A stretch of DNA of 64,000 bases, from assembly GCA_024102975.1 (NCBI GenBank), contig JAGFJD010000530.1:1-64000 (forward strand). Direction: 5' to 3'. The position numbers and the translations under genes were made by a program. Shown here one piece after another: positions 61,024 through 64,000 of this stretch. The notes beneath the pieces were generated by a model that saw nothing but the letters and a program-made list of their open reading frames with translations, was not told the DNA's origin and did no database searches. Source of the DNA: Phaeodactylibacter sp. (GTDB lineage: Bacteria; Bacteroidota; Bacteroidia; Chitinophagales; Saprospiraceae). Numbering within the stretch: position 1 is the stretch's first letter; every line of letters begins with the position of its first letter.

Positions 61024-61092
61024 TCAGGACGCTTCGATCAACTCAAAATTGAACAAAAGCAGAATCAGTAGAAGAATGCCTAGAATGATCAT
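61024..61092 (-). CDS. Candidate 22-residue hydrophobic peptide
   Basis: ATG at 61092 to TGA at 61024 codes for a peptide starting MIILGILLLILLLFNFE and ending LIEAS, one membrane helix with a short acidic tail. I recognise no family. Support comes from context: a consensus promoter ~150 bp upstream (61241-61271) and an intrinsic terminator ~60 bp downstream make a ~300-nt transcription unit. There is no strong Shine-Dalgarno site, which is normal for Bacteroidota. It could instead be a non-coding RNA with a chance ORF. Confidence 0.4.
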   Translation of the reverse strand: MIILGILLLILLLFNFELIEAS

Positions 61093-61240
61093 GGGAAAAA
61101 GCTTTAAGTGAAAAAAAAGGGTTAAGCAAATGTTACATTCTTCCCATTCGGAGTAAAGCGTGGTTGTTCAGAAGTGTGTTTTGGATATGTTGTGATCCAC
61201 TCTACGCCTAAAAGCATGTTTGTAAAAGAACTTCGATTGG

Positions 61241-61271
61241 CAAATATACGCCAATTATTTTTAGCCCGCAA
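61241..61271 (-). promoter_or_regulatory. Consensus promoter of the small transcript
   Basis: On the minus strand TTG (61271-61269), exactly 20 bp, then TATATTTG (61248-61241). Both boxes and the spacing fit the Bacteroidota consensus. Confidence 0.65.
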
Positions 61272-61530
61272 GGAGGCCGGGTGGAGTTAGCGGCCGGCGG
61301 GCAGGCTTCATTGTCGCGCGTAAGCCGGCAATTGGAAGACGTAAGGCATTAAACCTGTGCGACGAAGGCGTTTTCAGGGAAAGCAGCCGGGCCTGTTTCG
61401 CAATAAAAAATTTAACATCCTGATGACATAAAGGCAACATTTTTTTAAGCCTGCGAGGCCATTGATCTGCTTTTGGGCCATGGCCCGGCAACCAACCAGT
61501 TTTGAAAGTGCCACGAAGCAAGCTCTTAAA

Positions 61531-61567
61531 CAGGAAAGCCCGGGGCGTTAACTTCCGGGCTTTCCTG
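61531..61567 (-). terminator. Hairpin terminator of the PKD/T9SS gene
   Basis: Arms caggaaagcccgg (61531-61543) and ccgggctttcctg (61555-61567) are perfect 13-bp complements, ~35 bp beyond the stop of the minus-strand gene; a short TTT follows on that strand. Confidence 0.75.
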
Positions 61568-61600
61568 TTCTGAAATGCGAACCGGCTCTTATCCGGAATG

Positions 61601-62581
61601 TCAGCGCACGACCACCTTATGCGTGGATATGCCTCCGGCGCCGTCCGCCAGCTGCAGCAGGTACACGCCGCTGCTTAGGCCTGCCGGCAGATGGAGTTCG
61701 CTTCGGCCCGGAGCGAGGTTGTATTGCTCGACAAGTTGTCCGGAAAGGCTGACCAGGCGGGCAGGCAGGGGCTGGCCATTAGCCTGAGAATAGGGCAAAA
61801 TAACCGTCAACGCCTGTCCGGCGCGGGCAACGTTGGGGAATACGGCGGGTTCGGCGGGCAGTTCTTCTCCTGCCGGCAATTCCGGGAGCATCTGCCCGTC
61901 GAGCAGGGCGAGCGGGGGTTCTTCGCCCGGGGCAGGCCGGGTGAGCGGACAGCCCTGGCAATCTTCGTATTCGCAACCATTGGCGTCAGTTACCGTTACG
62001 CAAACGCTGGTAATGTACCTTTGAAAAATAAGCTGCCAACGGCCGTTCCATATATAATATATCTGATAGCGGATGGGGTTGATGCTGCTTCCTGAATAAT
62101 TATAGCAAATCGCACCATAATCGTAGCATACCTGCCAGTTGTAGGTAAATGGAGGCGTCCCACCCGACGTAGTCACATTATAGTTCTGGTAACAATAGTA
62201 ATAGTAATGCGAGCCCGGCACATAGTTTGTATAACAGGGGCCGCCGTCTTCCGGGCAATACGTAGCCGTCAGGTCGCATTCCTGTTCGCAGTTCGTGATG
62301 TGAATCGTATTGTACACCGTTTGCCCGTTAAACGTCTTCGATACGGTGTAAACCCCGGGCGCGCTATAGCAATGATAAGCGCCCTGGCCGGAAGCTGTAG
62401 TGCCGTCGCCGAAGTTATAGGTGCCGAACCCGGCGCTGTTGCAGGCATAGAAAGTGACGCAGCAGCCGTCGATGGACCATCGGAAGTCCGCATCGCCGTC
62501 GTTGCAGTCTCCGTAAATCTGAGCGTAGGAGGGAACCAGGAACAGCAGAATTGTTCCTAACGTTAGTAAAATGGTGCGCAT
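61601..62581 (-). CDS. Cys/Tyr-rich PKD-domain protein with T9SS signal
   Basis: The ATG at 62581 gives 326 residues with a signal peptide ending PSYAQ. Residues ~20-110 form a PKD-like domain (NFGDGTTASGQGAYHCYSAPGVYTVSKTF). Residues ~100-225 are unusually rich in Cys and Tyr (SHYYYYCYQNYNV, YDYGAICYNYSG, CEYEDCQGCPL). The C-terminal ~80 residues (VFPNVARAGQALTVILPYS...LPAGLSSGVYLLQLADGAGGISTHKVVVR) are a T9SS type A signal. It should be a secreted, disulphide-stabilised surface protein of unknown role. Confidence 0.87.
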   Translation of the reverse strand: MRTILLTLGTILLFLVPSYAQIYGDCNDGDADFRWSIDGCCVTFYACNSAGFGTYNFGDGTTASGQGAYHCYSAPGVYTVSKTFNGQTVYNTIHITNCEQECDLTATYCPEDGGPCYTNYVPGSHYYYYCYQNYNVTTSGGTPPFTYNWQVCYDYGAICYNYSGSSINPIRYQIYYIWNGRWQLIFQRYITSVCVTVTDANGCEYEDCQGCPLTRPAPGEEPPLALLDGQMLPELPAGEELPAEPAVFPNVARAGQALTVILPYSQANGQPLPARLVSLSGQLVEQYNLAPGRSELHLPAGLSSGVYLLQLADGAGGISTHKVVVR

Positions 62582-62744
62582 AATAATTAGGTTTGGTTTA
62601 TTTTCCGCAAAATAAAAAATCGCGCACAAATGCTGCTCTATTTATTATTATTTTTTTCATATAGAAATTTTCTGTTATGTTTTGCTGCTCTTTTTGAAAG
62701 GCGCCTTCCGGCTGCTCTGCTCTTTATTCTTTGTCTTTGGCGGC

Positions 62745-62791
62745 AAAAAAAATCCCGGACTCTGGCCAGGGCCAAAATCCGGAATTTTTTT
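62745..62791 (-). terminator. Intrinsic terminator of sod
   Basis: Stem ttccgga/tcccgga-type arms bordered by A8 and T7, located ~68 bp past the stop of the sod gene. On the minus strand it ends in TTTTTTTT. Confidence 0.85.
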
Positions 62792-62858
62792 GTTCTATGC
62801 CCACTGTTTCATCAGCCATGCAGCCGTAGACCAGTGAACCAATGGGGCTGCGAAACCA

Positions 62859-63491
62859 TCAGAATTTCGAAGCCCCCTCGTTTGCGTCGTTGTAGTTCTT
62901 CGTCACCTGTTCCCAGTTGATCACGTTCCAGAAGGCGGAGATGTAATCCGGGCGGCGGTTCTGGTAATTGAGGTAGTAGGCGTGTTCCCAGACGTCGAGG
63001 CCGAGGATAGGCATGCCTTTCTTTTCGGCCACATCCATCAGGGGGTTGTCCTGGTTGGGGGTGGAGGTAATGAAGAGCTTGTCTTTCTTATCCACGCAGA
63101 GCCATGCCCAGCCGGAGCCGAAGCGGGTGGCGGCGGCGTTGGAGAATTCCTCTTTGAACTTGTCGAAGGAGCCGAAGTCCCGCATGATCGCCTTGTGGAT
63201 GTTCATGCGTTCGGAGGGCTGGCCGCCGCCGTTGGGAGACATGATCTCCCAGAACAGCTTGTGGTTCCAGTAGCCGCCGCCGTTGTTGCGCACGGCCGTG
63301 GAGTGCTTGGAAACCTTGGCCAGGATATCTTCGATCTTCATCTTTTCCAGCTCGGTGCCGGCAATGGCGTTGTTCAGGTTGTTGGTGTAGCCGGCGTGGT
63401 GCTTCGTGTGGTGGATCTCCATCGTGCGGGCATCGATATGGGGTTCGAGTGCATCGTAAGCATAAGGCAGATCGGGAAGTTTAAATGACAT
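62859..63491 (-). CDS. sodA: Superoxide dismutase, Mn/Fe family (Mn-type)
   Basis: The 210-residue protein has the four metal ligands: His in [12 protein letters not shown], His in [13 protein letters not shown], and Asp and His in [14 protein letters not shown]. The Gly-rich NNGGGYWNH and the Gln in [10 protein letters not shown] match Mn-type or cambialistic enzymes rather than strict Fe-type. It converts superoxide to peroxide and oxygen in the cytoplasm; there is no signal peptide. Length is normal. It has its own terminator and is probably transcribed alone. Confidence 0.95.
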   Translation of the reverse strand: MSFKLPDLPYAYDALEPHIDARTMEIHHTKHHAGYTNNLNNAIAGTELEKMKIEDILAKVSKHSTAVRNNGGGYWNHKLFWEIMSPNGGGQPSERMNIHKAIMRDFGSFDKFKEEFSNAAATRFGSGWAWLCVDKKDKLFITSTPNQDNPLMDVAEKKGMPILGLDVWEHAYYLNYQNRRPDYISAFWNVINWEQVTKNYNDANEGASKF

Positions 63492-64000
63492 AGTGTGGTT
63501 CTTTTAATTGTTAAGGAATGGTTTTTCCGTTTTTCAGTTGCTCTGAACCGCAGCTGCGCCCCCTGGATTTTGCCGGAGGGGGCTTATGAGGATTTAAGTT
63601 TCATAGGGCTGGATGTCAATACAACGCTCTCCTGAATAATAAGTTTACGGCCGGGGTGGAGGTGGGGTGTGCTTTCCTGTATTTTTTGTAACTATTTACC
63701 ACATAGGCCACATCAGGCAGTTCACATAGGCCACAGTAGCCGCGGCCTATGTGCTCTACTGTGAAAACGCTATGTGTCCTATGTGGTTAAACAAAAGACC
63801 TAAACAGTTACTATTTTTTTGAGGAAAGCCTGGCGGTTCGGCATCAGAAATGCCTTCCCGGCTTTATTTTCTGCTTTTTTGCCGGGGTTTTTAGTGCCTC
63901 ATGCTGTACCTTTGGGGCTGTGAAATTGCTTGAATCGACAATCAACTGAACTGTGGACGGTCCGGTGCCGAAGGCGGACCGTCTGGTCAGCCGGTTAAAA
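63492..64000. other. 509-bp intergenic end of window
   Basis: No gene start is visible. It contains the nested repeat at 63699-63788, a plus-strand TACCTTTG box at 63907-63914, and a hairpin gacggtccg/cggaccgtc near 63957-63984. A gene may begin just beyond the window. Confidence 0.55.
63699..63788. repeat. Nested inverted repeat upstream of sod
   Basis: Outer arms accacatagg (63699-63708) and cctatgtggt (63779-63788), and inner arms cacataggcc (63724-63733) and ggcctatgtg (63745-63754), are each 10-bp perfect pairs made from the same word. The element lies in the sod upstream region. Confidence 0.85.

Larger units (their letters stand above)
60727..61600. other. 874-bp stretch without annotated large gene
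   Basis: Relatively AT-rich. It holds, on the minus strand, a promoter (61241-61271), a 22-codon ORF (61024-61092) and an intrinsic terminator (60927-60962), listed separately. Another hairpin at 61531-61567 follows the T9SS gene. Around 60790-60900 there are tgatatat words and a short tcatggtt/aaccatga pairing. Open frames at 60753 and 61261 have no support. Confidence 0.6.

Overview
The window reads as a contig from an aerobic member of the Bacteroidota, most likely the Saprospiria (Lewinella/Saprospiraceae type). Supporting signs are two secreted proteins with type IX secretion (T9SS) C-terminal signals ending in VVR, PorV-type and Porin_10 outer-membrane proteins, a CarboxypepD_reg TonB receptor, DUF5686 and DUF4230 proteins, a carB without the C-terminal regulatory domain, and several TAnnTTTG promoters. 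GC is fairly high for the phylum. I see no rRNA, tRNA, CRISPR array, prophage or insertion sequence. Functions are assigned by recognising families in translated sequence; no database search was run.

Layout. 1-2410: lemA and two TPM-domain genes on the minus strand; the last reads in frame through a Gly-rich stretch into a very GC-rich, porin-like sequence that looks foreign, so the left edge is probably a chimeric join. 2664-7435: meaB, phenylacetate-type paaG and paaD, and an unknown 443-residue protein. 7710-12783: a sterol desaturase-type hydroxylase, a DinB-like exported protein, a small membrane protein, a VWA protein with three repeated C-terminal modules, a lone 4HB_MCP sensor and a SnoaL-like protein. 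12999-18532: an acidic unknown protein, carB and a lipoprotein. 19191-28278: a three-gene operon (TonB receptor, 1388-residue exported protein, PorV-like barrel), the most prominent surface system here. 28549-32877: greA, a HIT hydrolase, ruvC, a flippase-like membrane protein, DUF3108 and DUF4230 proteins. 33102-43955 is all minus strand: a DUF5686 protein, an M20 amidohydrolase, an APC permease, a vanadium haloperoxidase-type lipoprotein, a protein with an N-terminal OmpA domain and an exported GH65 enzyme. 44111-45145: an Rpn-type PD-(D/E)XK nuclease gene with a 12-bp tandem repeat. 45203-49757: an ABC ATPase with a permease-M1 peptidase fusion. 50035-52735: an AraC regulator and a serine beta-lactamase-like hydrolase. 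53550-63491: a Porin_10 protein, a choice-of-anchor B T9SS protein, fabI, recN, a lipoprotein, a PKD/T9SS protein and Mn-type superoxide dismutase.

Many gene boundaries carry long imperfect inverted repeats, often several nested arms or short tandem words facing an inverted copy. They occur between co-directional, convergent and divergent genes. Two ~105-bp double-hairpin copies flank the serine hydrolase. These foldbacks, the Rpn gene, a candidate small transcript with a 22-codon hydrophobic ORF near 61 kb, and the TonB/PorV operon are the most useful places for a second look.
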